A stretch of DNA of 64,000 bases, taken from Microbacterium indicum DSM 19969. Lineage in GTDB: Bacteria; Actinomycetota; Actinomycetes; Actinomycetales; Microbacteriaceae. A program made the position numbers and the translations under genes. This document shows, piece after piece, positions 27,651 to 35,090 of this stretch (the stretch's first letter is position 1; each line of letters starts with the position of its first letter). The notes under the pieces are model-generated. The model saw only the letters and a program-made list of their open reading frames with translations. It ran no database searches and was not told where the DNA came from. The stretch covers positions 62,001 through 126,000 of the forward strand of contig NZ_AULR01000004.1 in the NCBI RefSeq assembly GCF_000422385.1, read 5' to 3'.

Positions 27651-29504
27651 GTGGCAACCCCCTCGATCCAGCCCTTCCAGGTCGACCTCCGCGGCGTCGT
27701 CGACCTGCTGAGCCGACACATCTACTCGAGCCCGCAGGTGTACCTGCGCGAGCTGCTCCAGAACGGCCGCGACGCGATCCGCGCGCGGCGTGAGCTGGAT
27801 CCGTCCGCCCCCGAGGGTGCGATCGACATCGTCCCCGCCGACGACGGCGAGCTGCTCTTCCGCGACAACGGCGTGGGCCTGACCGCAGACGAGGCCGCCG
27901 AGCTGCTCTCGACCGTCGGCCGCTCGTCGAAGCGCGACGACGTCCTGCAGGAGCGCCGCGAGGGCTACCTGGGCCAGTTCGGCATCGGCCTGCTGAGCTG
28001 CTTCATGGTGAGCGACACGATCACGGTGCGCAGCCGCTCGGCGAAGAACGCGCCCGCGATCGAGTGGATCGGCGACGCGACCGGCGAGTTCCGGATCCGC
28101 GAGCTCGGCCCCGACGAGACGGCCGCGCTGGCCGTCGGGACCGAGATCGCGCTGCGCCCGCGCCCCGACGACCGCTCGCTTCTCGCGGGCGAGATGACGC
28201 GCCGCCTCGCCGACCGCTTCGGCCGCTACCTGCCCGTCGTCGTGCGGGTGCGGCAGGCCGACGGGTCCTGGGAGCGCATCACCCGCGAGCCCGAGTTCCT
28301 CGGCGTCACGGGCGACGAGCCGTCCGAGGAGCTCCTGGCCTACGGGACCGAGCTGCTCGGATCCCGCCCCCTCGACGCGATCCCGCTGACGGTCCCGGGA
28401 ACGCAGACCGAGGGCGTCGCCTTCGTCCTGCCCTTCGCGCCGCCGCCCGGGGCGCGCCAGGCGAACACCGTCTACCTCGGCCGCATGCTCGTGGGCGAGC
28501 ACGTGCCGGATCTGCTGCCCGACTGGGCGGTCTTCGTCCGGGCCGTCGTCGACACGCAGGGCCTCACCCCGACGGCGTCGCGCGAGAGCTTCACCGAGGG
28601 GCCGGCCCTCGAGCACACGCGCGACCAGCTCGGCGCGGCCGTCCGCTCCTGGATCCTGCGGCAGGCCACCAACCGCCCCTGGGTGTTCGAGCGCTTCCTG
28701 GCGGTGCACCACCTCGCGCTCAAGGGCGTCGCCCTGCACGACGACGAGTTCGCCCGGGCGATCCTCCCGTGGCTGACGGTCGAGACCTCGATCGGATCCC
28801 TGACGATCGGCGACCTCGCGCGGCAGTACGAGCGCGTCCGGTTCACCGAGACGGTCGACGAGTTCCGCCAGGTCGCGGCGGTCGCGAGCGCCGACCAGCC
28901 CGTCGTCAACGGCGGCTACGTGCACGAGGCGGCCATGATGCGCCGTCTGCCGCATCTCATCGGCCTCGAGACCTCCCGCGTCACGGTCGGCGAGGTGCTC
29001 GACGACCTCTCGCCCGTCCCGCTCGACGACCGCGCCCGCGCGCAGGGGCTCGAGCGCCGCGCGACCGACGCGCTCGCCGACACGGGATGCGAGGTCACGA
29101 CCCGCGGATACGCGCCGGCCGAGCTCCCCGCGCTCTCGGTCGTCGACCCCGACGTCCAGCGCCGCATCGACCGCGAGACGGCGCAGAAGGCGGCCGAGGG
29201 CGGGCTGTGGGGCGACGTCATCGGCGACGTCGGCGAGCTCATCGAGGCCCGCCGGTCGACCGACAGGCAGGCCGCCCGCGCCGTGCAGCTCTGCCTCAAC
29301 TGGCGCAACCCGCTCGTCCAGCGGCTCGCGGATCTGCGCGACGATCTGGTGTTCGACCGCACCCTCCGCCTGCTCTACGTGCAGGCGCTCCTCGCGTCGC
29401 AGCGTCCCCTGACGGCGGCCGACCGCACGATCCTCACCTCCTCGCTCGCCGACATGGTCTCGCTGTCGGTCGGCATCGACGACACCGAAGAAGGCACCCG
29501 ATGA
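27651..29504 (+). CDS. HSP90-family GHKL ATPase (HtpG-related, divergent)
   Basis: 617 residues, near the length of HtpG. The Bergerat ATP fold is intact: RELLQNGRDAI (about 31-41) keeps the catalytic Glu and the Asn; DNGVG (about 71-75) keeps the adenine-binding Asp; GQFGIGLLSCFMVSD (about 107-121) is the glycine-rich lid hinge. The middle domain has VVDTQGLTPTASRESF, equivalent to the HtpG SRE segment. The C-terminal third is divergent. The gene is fused by a 4-base overlap to a 939-residue TPR protein, suggesting a dedicated chaperone-cochaperone or scaffold pair. It is probably not the housekeeping HtpG. Confidence 0.87.
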   Translation: MATPSIQPFQVDLRGVVDLLSRHIYSSPQVYLRELLQNGRDAIRARRELDPSAPEGAIDIVPADDGELLFRDNGVGLTADEAAELLSTVGRSSKRDDVLQERREGYLGQFGIGLLSCFMVSDTITVRSRSAKNAPAIEWIGDATGEFRIRELGPDETAALAVGTEIALRPRPDDRSLLAGEMTRRLADRFGRYLPVVVRVRQADGSWERITREPEFLGVTGDEPSEELLAYGTELLGSRPLDAIPLTVPGTQTEGVAFVLPFAPPPGARQANTVYLGRMLVGEHVPDLLPDWAVFVRAVVDTQGLTPTASRESFTEGPALEHTRDQLGAAVRSWILRQATNRPWVFERFLAVHHLALKGVALHDDEFARAILPWLTVETSIGSLTIGDLARQYERVRFTETVDEFRQVAAVASADQPVVNGGYVHEAAMMRRLPHLIGLETSRVTVGEVLDDLSPVPLDDRARAQGLERRATDALADTGCEVTTRGYAPAELPALSVVDPDVQRRIDRETAQKAAEGGLWGDVIGDVGELIEARRSTDRQAARAVQLCLNWRNPLVQRLADLRDDLVFDRTLRLLYVQALLASQRPLTAADRTILTSSLADMVSLSVGIDDTEEGTR

Positions 29505-32320
29505 ACGCACCCTCCACCGCCCGCGAAGCCTTCGAGGCCCTGCAGCTGCAGGAGTTCGGACCCGAGCGCCTCGCACTCGCCCAGCGCGCCGTGCGCCTCG
29601 CCGACGAAGAGCAGGACGACGACCTCGCCTACCGCGCGCGCATGCACCTGACGGCGGCCGCGCACTGGGTCGACGACCTCGAGACGATGCTGCCGTCGTA
29701 CGGGTGGTGCGTCGCGAAGCACGACGAGGATCCGCAGCGCTTCCCGATCGATCCGGGGCTCGACGGCGGCGCCGACCTGCTCTTCCAGGGCAAGTGGATG
29801 GCCGGATCCCTCAGCGAGAACAGCGGCTTCCCGCTCGCGCGCGTCGACGCGGTCGTCGACGACCTCGAGCGCCGCTTCCGCGCCGCCGGCGCGAGCATGC
29901 ACGGCCTCGTGCAGGTGCGCCGCGACCTCGCGCTCGAGGAGGGCGACATCGAGACCGCCCAGGCGCTGACGATCGAGCGCGACGTGCACCCGGTCGACGA
30001 CTACTCGCACTGCAACGCCTGCGTCCGGGCCAGCGACGTCGAGCTCGCCCTCGCGGCGGGCGACGACGAGCGCGCCCTGCAGCTGTGGGGCGAGATCCAC
30101 GAGGGCGGCTTCAGCTGCGGCGAGGAGCCCGAGAACGTCGACGCGCGGATCCTCCCCGCCCTCGTCCGCGCGGGGCGCTCGGACGAGGCGCTCGCGACGC
30201 ACGCGTCGAGCTACCGCCTCATGCAGCGCTATCACGCCGAGTCGGCGATGTTCGCGCGCCACCTGCCGTTCCTCGCGCAGACGGGCAACCTCACGCGCGG
30301 CCTCGACCTGCTCGAGGGGCACATCTCGGCCGTCGGCGCCGAGCCCTTCGCCGAGATGTCGACCTTCGGCGTCCTGACCTCGGTCGGCATCCTCCTCGAC
30401 GCCCTCGAGGACGCGGGGCGCGGCGACATCGTCGTGCGCGGATCCGACGACCACGCGCTCGCCCGCCTGCTGGGGCACGAGGGAACCCTCACGGTCTCCG
30501 ACATGCGCGACCGCGTGTGGGCGAAGGCCGCCGACCTCGCGGCGAAGTTCGACGCGCGCTCGGGCCACGACCGCTTCGCGAAGCGCCTCGCCGACGCGCA
30601 GAACCGCGCCGGCGAGCGCGTCGACCTGCCCTACACGGCCGCCGAGTTCCGCCCGGCCGCGCGCCCCGCCGAGCCCGAGCCCGCCGACGCGCACGGCTGG
30701 ATGCTGCGCGCCCGCGGCTTCATCGACGACGGCGACCTCGACGGCGCCCTCGTGGCCGTCGACGCGGGGCTCGCGTTCGGCGACGTCCGCGAGACGCCCG
30801 CGCTCGCGTCGCTCCCGCTGTACCTCGCGATCGCCCGCGGCGACACCTCGGCGGCCGAGGCCGCGCTCGACCGGCACATCGCGGCGCTCCGCGCGGCCGG
30901 CTTCGACGAGAAGGCCGATCTCGAGGGCCGCGTGCGACTCGCGCTCTTCGGCGGCGTCGAGATCACCCCCGAGGTGCTCGCGGCGCTCGAGGCCGAGCGC
31001 TCGCGCGTGACGGGCGACGCGCTCGCCGACGTGCTCTCGACGCTCGTCGACGCGCACCGCCGCGTCGAGGGCACGCAGCTGACCGATGAGTCCGACGCCG
31101 AGCGCACGATCGTGCTCGCGGAGGAGGGCCTCGGGATCCTCTCGGACGAGGATCCGCACGTGCTCTTCCCGGGCCTCGCGCTGCACCTCGTCAACGCCCT
31201 GCTGTCGATGCACCGCTACGACGAGGCGCTCGACGCGGCCGACACGGCCCTCGGCGACCCGCGCCTCGCGGGCCACCGCACGATCGAGCTGCGCCGCCTC
31301 AAGGGCGTCGCGCTCGCCTACCTGCAGCGGTTCGAGGAGGCGATCCCGCTCGTCGACGGGATCCTCAGCGACCTGGCCGACACGCCCGTCCGCGGGACCT
31401 ACGTCGCCGAGGCCGCGATCATGGCCGCGCGGATCTGCTTCGACGCCGGCCGACCCGCCGACGCCGTCGCCCGCTACGAGCACGCCAAGCGCCTGCTCGA
31501 GCGCGCCGAGGTCGACCCGCAGCCCCTCGCCTGGCCGCTCGCCGCGGCGCAGGAGGCCGCGGGCTTCGCGCAGGCCGCGCTCGAGACCTTCGAGCAGATC
31601 TACCTCGCTGAGCAGGCCGCGGGCGAGGAGCCCGCGGGCCTCGCGGTGACGCTCGGCCGCCTGGGCGGCGCGGCGCGGAACGCGAACGAGCCGGGCCTCG
31701 CCTACCGCTCGTGGAGCGACGGGTTCGAGATGGCGCTCGAGTCGGGCTCGCTCGAGCTGGCCCGCGACATCGGGACCGACCTCGGCACGCTGCAGCGCGA
31801 CTTCGAGGATCCCGAGTCGGTCGAGACCTTCCAGCGCGTGCTGACGCTCGTGCGCGGCTTCGACGAGGAGGTGCCGTGGAGCGTGATCAACGCGCTGCAC
31901 AACCTCGGCAGCGCGCAGCTGCGGTTCGGCGACCTCGAGGGAGAGAAGGCCCTCGACGAGGCGCTCCCGCTGATCGCCGAGTTCGGCGAGCCGGCGCAGC
32001 TCGTCGATCTCGAGATCACGCGCGGCATGGGCCTCGCGGCGTCGGGCGACATGCCGCGCGCCGCGCGGGTGCTCGCGTCGGCGGCGTCGCAGGCCGAGGG
32101 CGTCGACCGGGACCTCACCGCCGTCGCGAACCTGCACACGGCGAGCGCCCTCATCGAGCTCGAGCGCCCGGCCGACGCCGAGACCTACCTCAGGACGGCG
32201 CTCGGCAGCGCGGATCCGGGCACCTTCGTGCACTTCCACGCGACCGACCGCCTCGCGGCGATCCTCGAGGCCCGAGGCGACGCGTCGGGCGCCGCCGAGC
32301 TGCGCGCCTCGCTCGGCTGA
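29501..32320 (+). CDS. Large tetratricopeptide-repeat protein coupled to the HSP90-family gene
   Basis: 939 residues of almost entirely helical repeats. Recognisable TPR units include HGWMLRARGFIDDGDLDGAL, LHLVNALLSMHRYDEALDAA, VALAYLQRFEEAIPLVDGI and LHNLGSAQLRFGDLEGEKAL. No signal peptide, membrane segment or enzymatic motif is seen. A small cysteine group (HCNACVR about residue 168 and GFSCGEEPENVD about 205) might bind a metal. The ATG overlaps the HSP90 stop, so the two are made together. In eukaryotes HSP90 binds TPR proteins through a C-terminal EEVD; this HSP90 ends differently, so any contact must be of another kind. Function unknown. Confidence 0.8.
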   Translation: MNAPSTAREAFEALQLQEFGPERLALAQRAVRLADEEQDDDLAYRARMHLTAAAHWVDDLETMLPSYGWCVAKHDEDPQRFPIDPGLDGGADLLFQGKWMAGSLSENSGFPLARVDAVVDDLERRFRAAGASMHGLVQVRRDLALEEGDIETAQALTIERDVHPVDDYSHCNACVRASDVELALAAGDDERALQLWGEIHEGGFSCGEEPENVDARILPALVRAGRSDEALATHASSYRLMQRYHAESAMFARHLPFLAQTGNLTRGLDLLEGHISAVGAEPFAEMSTFGVLTSVGILLDALEDAGRGDIVVRGSDDHALARLLGHEGTLTVSDMRDRVWAKAADLAAKFDARSGHDRFAKRLADAQNRAGERVDLPYTAAEFRPAARPAEPEPADAHGWMLRARGFIDDGDLDGALVAVDAGLAFGDVRETPALASLPLYLAIARGDTSAAEAALDRHIAALRAAGFDEKADLEGRVRLALFGGVEITPEVLAALEAERSRVTGDALADVLSTLVDAHRRVEGTQLTDESDAERTIVLAEEGLGILSDEDPHVLFPGLALHLVNALLSMHRYDEALDAADTALGDPRLAGHRTIELRRLKGVALAYLQRFEEAIPLVDGILSDLADTPVRGTYVAEAAIMAARICFDAGRPADAVARYEHAKRLLERAEVDPQPLAWPLAAAQEAAGFAQAALETFEQIYLAEQAAGEEPAGLAVTLGRLGGAARNANEPGLAYRSWSDGFEMALESGSLELARDIGTDLGTLQRDFEDPESVETFQRVLTLVRGFDEEVPWSVINALHNLGSAQLRFGDLEGEKALDEALPLIAEFGEPAQLVDLEITRGMGLAASGDMPRAARVLASAASQAEGVDRDLTAVANLHTASALIELERPADAETYLRTALGSADPGTFVHFHATDRLAAILEARGDASGAAELRASLG

Positions 32321-32325
32321 GCCGC

Positions 32326-32769
32326 CTACCCGTCGGATCCGGGTTCGAGCAGCACCCCGCCGGTGCCCTCCGCCGCGAGGGCGTCGTCGGGGTTGTAGAG
32401 CGCGCACGCCTTGAGGCTCAGGCAGCCGCACCCGATGCACCCGTCGAGCTTGTCGCGCAGGCGGGTGAGGCGCTCGATCTGCTCGTCGAGGCGCGGCCGC
32501 CATTCGCGGCTGAGGCGGTGCCAGTCGCGCTTCGTCGGCGTGCGGCCCTCGGGGAGCGAGGCGAGGGCGTCGGCGATCTCCTCGAGCCGCAGCCCGACGG
32601 CCTGCGCCGCGCGGATGAAGGCGACGCGGCGCAGCATCGCCTGCTCGTAGCGGCGCTGGTTGCCGGCCGACCGCCGCGACGTGATGAGCCCCCGCTGCTC
32701 GTAGAACCGCAGCGCCGACGCGTTGACGCCGGACCGCTGCGCCAGCTGCCCGATGGTGAGATCCGCCAT
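32326..32769 (-). CDS. soxR: Redox-sensitive MerR-family regulator SoxR
   Basis: 147 residues. MerR winged helix starts LTIGQLAQRSGVNASALRFYEQRGLI; a dimerisation helix follows; CIGCGCLSLKAC (about 111-122) is the four-cysteine [2Fe-2S] ligand set that defines SoxR. In actinobacteria SoxR responds to redox-active compounds and controls small sets of oxidoreductase or transporter genes. A near-canonical SoxR box lies just before the gene, so autoregulation is likely. No other target is seen next to it. Confidence 0.93.
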   Translation of the reverse strand: MADLTIGQLAQRSGVNASALRFYEQRGLITSRRSAGNQRRYEQAMLRRVAFIRAAQAVGLRLEEIADALASLPEGRTPTKRDWHRLSREWRPRLDEQIERLTRLRDKLDGCIGCGCLSLKACALYNPDDALAAEGTGGVLLEPGSDG

Positions 32770-32781
32770 ACCGCCTCCGAA

Positions 32782-32799
32782 GCTCAGGTTAACTCGAGG
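32782..32799 (-). promoter_or_regulatory. SoxR box upstream of soxR
   Basis: On the reverse strand the 18-base CCTCGAGTTAACCTGAGC matches the E. coli soxS operator (CCTCAAGTTAACTTGAGG) at 15 of 18 positions, including the central GTTAAC. It is 13 bases upstream of the soxR ATG. Confidence 0.72.
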
Positions 32800-32822
32800 T
32801 TCGGCGGCGGAGGCCGGGCGCC

Positions 32823-32901
32823 CCGAGACTCTGGTGATGCGCCCGGACTCTGGCGGATCCGGGGGATCCGTCAGGGATCCGGCCCATCGTCAGAGTCTCG
32901 G
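32823..32901. repeat. Hairpin-forming repeat, copy 1 (beside the acetyltransferase gene)
   Basis: 17-base arms at 32823-32839 and 32885-32901 pair at 15 of 17 positions around a G+C-rich core holding three GGATCC. The arm motif GAGACTCTGRYGATG recurs three times at 33465-33543 on the other side of the acetyltransferase gene. Confidence 0.65.
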
Positions 32902-32927
32902 CGCACCGCGGCGCGCCCGCCGCGGGC

Positions 32928-33455
32928 TCAGTGCTGGACGGCGGAGAGCTGCTCGGGCGTGAGCGGGCGGTCGGCGTAGACGAGGCGCACGCCGGGCACG
33001 CTCGCGTCGGGGCCCCGCCAGGCGAGCTCGAGGCCGAGCCGGCGGGCGACGCGGCCCGAGGCGGCGTTGTGCTCGAGCAGGTACGCGACGCGCGGGAGGG
33101 ACGGATCCGCCTCCCGGGCGTGCTCCATCCCGGCGAGCGCCACCTCGGTCGCGTAGCCGCGCCCCTGGTGCTCGGGCGAGAGGCGGTATCCGATGTTCCA
33201 GTACGCGCCCTGGTGCGAACAGCCGCCGTAGCCGATGACGGATCCGCCCGGCAGGCTCACGGTCCATGTGCCGAGGCCGATCAGATCCCAGCTGCGCTGC
33301 CACCGCTCGATGTCGGCGCGCGTCTGGGCGACGTCGGTGTGCCGCCCGCTCGGGAGATGGGTCCACACCCGCGGATCGGACGAGATCGCGAACAGCGCGT
33401 CGGCGTGCGCGGCGGTCGGGCGCTCGAGGACGAGGCGCTCGGTGCGGGTGCTCAT
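32928..33455 (-). CDS. GNAT-family N-acetyltransferase (RimJ/RimL type)
   Basis: 175 residues. TERLVLERPTAAHADALFAI is the RimJ/RimL-type N-terminus; the acetyl-CoA pyrophosphate loop is LSPEHQGRGYATEVALAG (Q/R-x-x-G-x-G/A, about 95-112); the C-terminal ASGRVARRLGLELAW strand-helix is also typical. It transfers acetyl groups to a small amine or ribosomal protein N-terminus; substrate unknown. The gene is bracketed by two related hairpin repeats, an arrangement that may mark a mobile or recently inserted unit. Confidence 0.83.
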   Translation of the reverse strand: MSTRTERLVLERPTAAHADALFAISSDPRVWTHLPSGRHTDVAQTRADIERWQRSWDLIGLGTWTVSLPGGSVIGYGGCSHQGAYWNIGYRLSPEHQGRGYATEVALAGMEHAREADPSLPRVAYLLEHNAASGRVARRLGLELAWRGPDASVPGVRLVYADRPLTPEQLSAVQH

Positions 33456-33464
33456 CGGCGGCCT

Positions 33465-33543
33465 CCGAGATTCTGACGATGCGGCGAGACTCTGGCGATG
33501 GTGGGGGATGCGGGCGGGAGCGGGCGGATCGTCAGAGTCTAGG
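33465..33543. repeat. Hairpin-forming repeat, copy 2
   Basis: Arms at 33465-33480 and 33528-33543 pair at 14 of 16 positions. An extra copy of the arm motif (GCGAGACTCTGGCGATG) lies at 33484-33500. Related to the repeat at 32823-32901 on the other side of the acetyltransferase gene. Confidence 0.62.
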
Positions 33544-33546
33544 TGC

Positions 33547-33615
33547 TGCTGCGGCGGAGATCCTCGGCCGAGTCGGCGTCCATGCTGACTGCTTCGCGCG
33601 GGTTGACGACGTCTA
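33547..33615 (-). pseudogene. purU-derived fragment at the left edge of the low-G+C island
   Basis: 33551-33579 matches 35179-35207 inside purU at 27 of 29 positions, in the same orientation, with 19 identical bases at the right end. On the reverse strand the fragment reads DVVNPREAVSMDADSAEDLRR, comparable to DVVRVTHADSAEDLRRR in PurU. It lacks both ends of the gene. Confidence 0.6.
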
Positions 33616-33672
33616 CGCGGCTCTGCCAGCATCCAAAGGACCGAAACGGACTAATTGAATGCGTAAGGTATT

Positions 33673-34492
33673 GTGAATTCAAGGATAAGGTTTTCATCGA
33701 TTGGCGTTCTCGTGGGGATAGTCCTCGTGGGAGCATCTACCGCTCCAGCGCTAGCTTCATCCGGAGTCTCGGGTTCCTCGGGCGGATCGGTCTGCAGTGT
33801 GCTCGCTTCTGATCTCAGTCAGTCTGTTGAGAGATCGCTTGAATCGTATGAGTACGTGTGTGCCCCCGATTCGGTCACTATCGTTGATTCAGATACTGGT
33901 AAGCAATACGATTATGGTTCCGACGATCTGACGGCCTCGCAAAGCGAGGTGCTCGATCGTGCTTTGGCGCAGTCACCTTCGGCTTGCTCTCTGACGGGTA
34001 AGCCGAGTCGAAAGATCGCTAATGAACGTCGTGTTGATGTCGATTCTTGTATATTTTACGGTCAAAAGAACCACCCGGTGAACGGCTCGTGGGATCGATC
34101 AATTAGGGTGGAATGGACGGTTTACCCTGGGTGGCCGTCGACAGAAAGTAGCCTGCGTACGATTTCGAGTCAAGCAGGTGTTGGTGCGGTCACGCTCTGG
34201 GGGAGCATGACATTGCAACGGCAACATGGAGTGGCCCCTCCGACTGATGTCGTAAGTGCTGTGGTCGAGTCTCGCACAGGCAGTCCTGCATCGGGGTATA
34301 TGTTCACGGGGAACCCCCCCGAGCGGAGGGCAGTACGCTGTTCGCGTCGACGACCTTGAAGTGACCGACTTCGACTATTCGTTTAACCAGGCCGTCGCGT
34401 TCGACCCAGTTGTCACTCCGAGGTTCGAGTGCGATTCTGAAGATAAGCGATGCGCCTACCCCAATGGGAAGGAAGCGCCACTTCTGGGATAA
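33673..34492 (+). pseudogene. Secreted protein of unknown family, frameshifted in a C7 run
   Basis: The frame from GTG 33673 begins with a Sec signal peptide (basic MNSRIR, hydrophobic core, cleavage likely after ALA at residue 28) and continues to residue 215, then loses sense and stops at 34359. At 34314-34320 there are seven C; removing one joins GNPP to SGGQYAVRVDDLEV and the reading continues to TAA at 34492, giving about 272 residues with no internal stop. The rejoined tail contains a paired CDSEDKRC. The family is unknown to me. Either a true inactivating insertion, a phase-variable tract or a sequencing error could explain it. Confidence 0.68.
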
Positions 34493-34519
34493 CTCGCTTG
34501 GTTCGCTGAAGAGGGACTG

Positions 34520-35035
34520 TCAAAGCGATCGGGCTGGCTCAAAATCTGTGTACTCGATAGCGAGCGTCGGCAGACGCAGTGACGTCGTGATGCGACGCGC
34601 GCGATCCACACGCATCGTTCCGGTCGGTTCCCTGCGCGGGCCCGTCGCAAGATGCAGCTCGATGCTGTCGGGATGTGAGTCGGTGCCGATGATCGTGTAA
34701 GCGTCGTGGCGCCGTCCCCAGATTGGCAGAGATAACGGGAACGCCAGCCGCACAGCGAAGGGTTCCCATGCGATCATGTTCGACGTGCGAAGAGCACGGT
34801 TGTCACCCACGGTCATCTCTCTCGTCGAGTCGTCGTACGCCAGCGTTGAGTGGTCAGTGCAGTTCTCTGCATTGAATGATGAATTGCCGGGGTCGATGTG
34901 GGCGCGATATCGTTGTGGACTGCTGTATTCAGGCTCCCAGACTGTTGCAGTGCACACGAAGGGGTGTACGCGGCGCCAATCCGTCATAATTGCAATTGCT
35001 TCAAGCAGCGTACTCGATTCTATGTGACTGACCAT
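34520..35035 (-). CDS. Unknown 171-residue protein in the low-G+C island
   Basis: From ATG 35035, with a strong AAGGAGGAG Shine-Dalgarno 4 bases upstream on the reverse strand. The sequence is soluble-looking, with many aromatic residues (TATVWEPEYSSPQRYRAHID, MIAWEPFAVRLAFPL), and no signal peptide or membrane segment. It resembles no family I know. Codon use is far less G+C-biased than the neighbours, in keeping with horizontal acquisition together with the secreted protein gene. The two are convergent, with 27 bases between stops. Confidence 0.65.
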   Translation of the reverse strand: MVSHIESSTLLEAIAIMTDWRRVHPFVCTATVWEPEYSSPQRYRAHIDPGNSSFNAENCTDHSTLAYDDSTREMTVGDNRALRTSNMIAWEPFAVRLAFPLSLPIWGRRHDAYTIIGTDSHPDSIELHLATGPRREPTGTMRVDRARRITTSLRLPTLAIEYTDFEPARSL

Positions 35036-35069
35036 TGGCTCCTCCTTCGGTTGCTAAGTGAGAAATATG

Positions 35070-35090
35070 TCGTCTTGGCTCAGAAGACGA
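35070..35090 (-). terminator. Terminator at the purU stop codon
   Basis: On the reverse strand a 7-bp stem (TCGTCTT/AAGACGA) has the purU stop in its loop and is followed by CATATTTCTC, the only T-rich tail among the hairpins I examined. Confidence 0.5.

Larger units (their letters stand above)
33580..35075. mobile_element. Low-G+C island bounded by a purU-derived direct repeat
   Basis: One counted line inside (33841-33900) is 48% G+C, against 70% for a line in the adjoining purU gene (35461-35520). GGATCC, abundant everywhere else, is absent. Both genes inside have AT-ending codons and no recognisable family. A 29-bp direct repeat (27 matches) lies just outside each end, at 33551-33579 and 35179-35207. 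No integrase or transposase is visible, so the element, if it is one, is a remnant or cargo only. Confidence 0.6.

Noticed and set aside
24191..27721. A 1,176-codon reverse frame joining a low-complexity front part to the MATE exporter
   Set aside because: Only the MATE part (to 25507) has recognisable sequence; the rest lies opposite the M13 peptidase and HSP90 genes.
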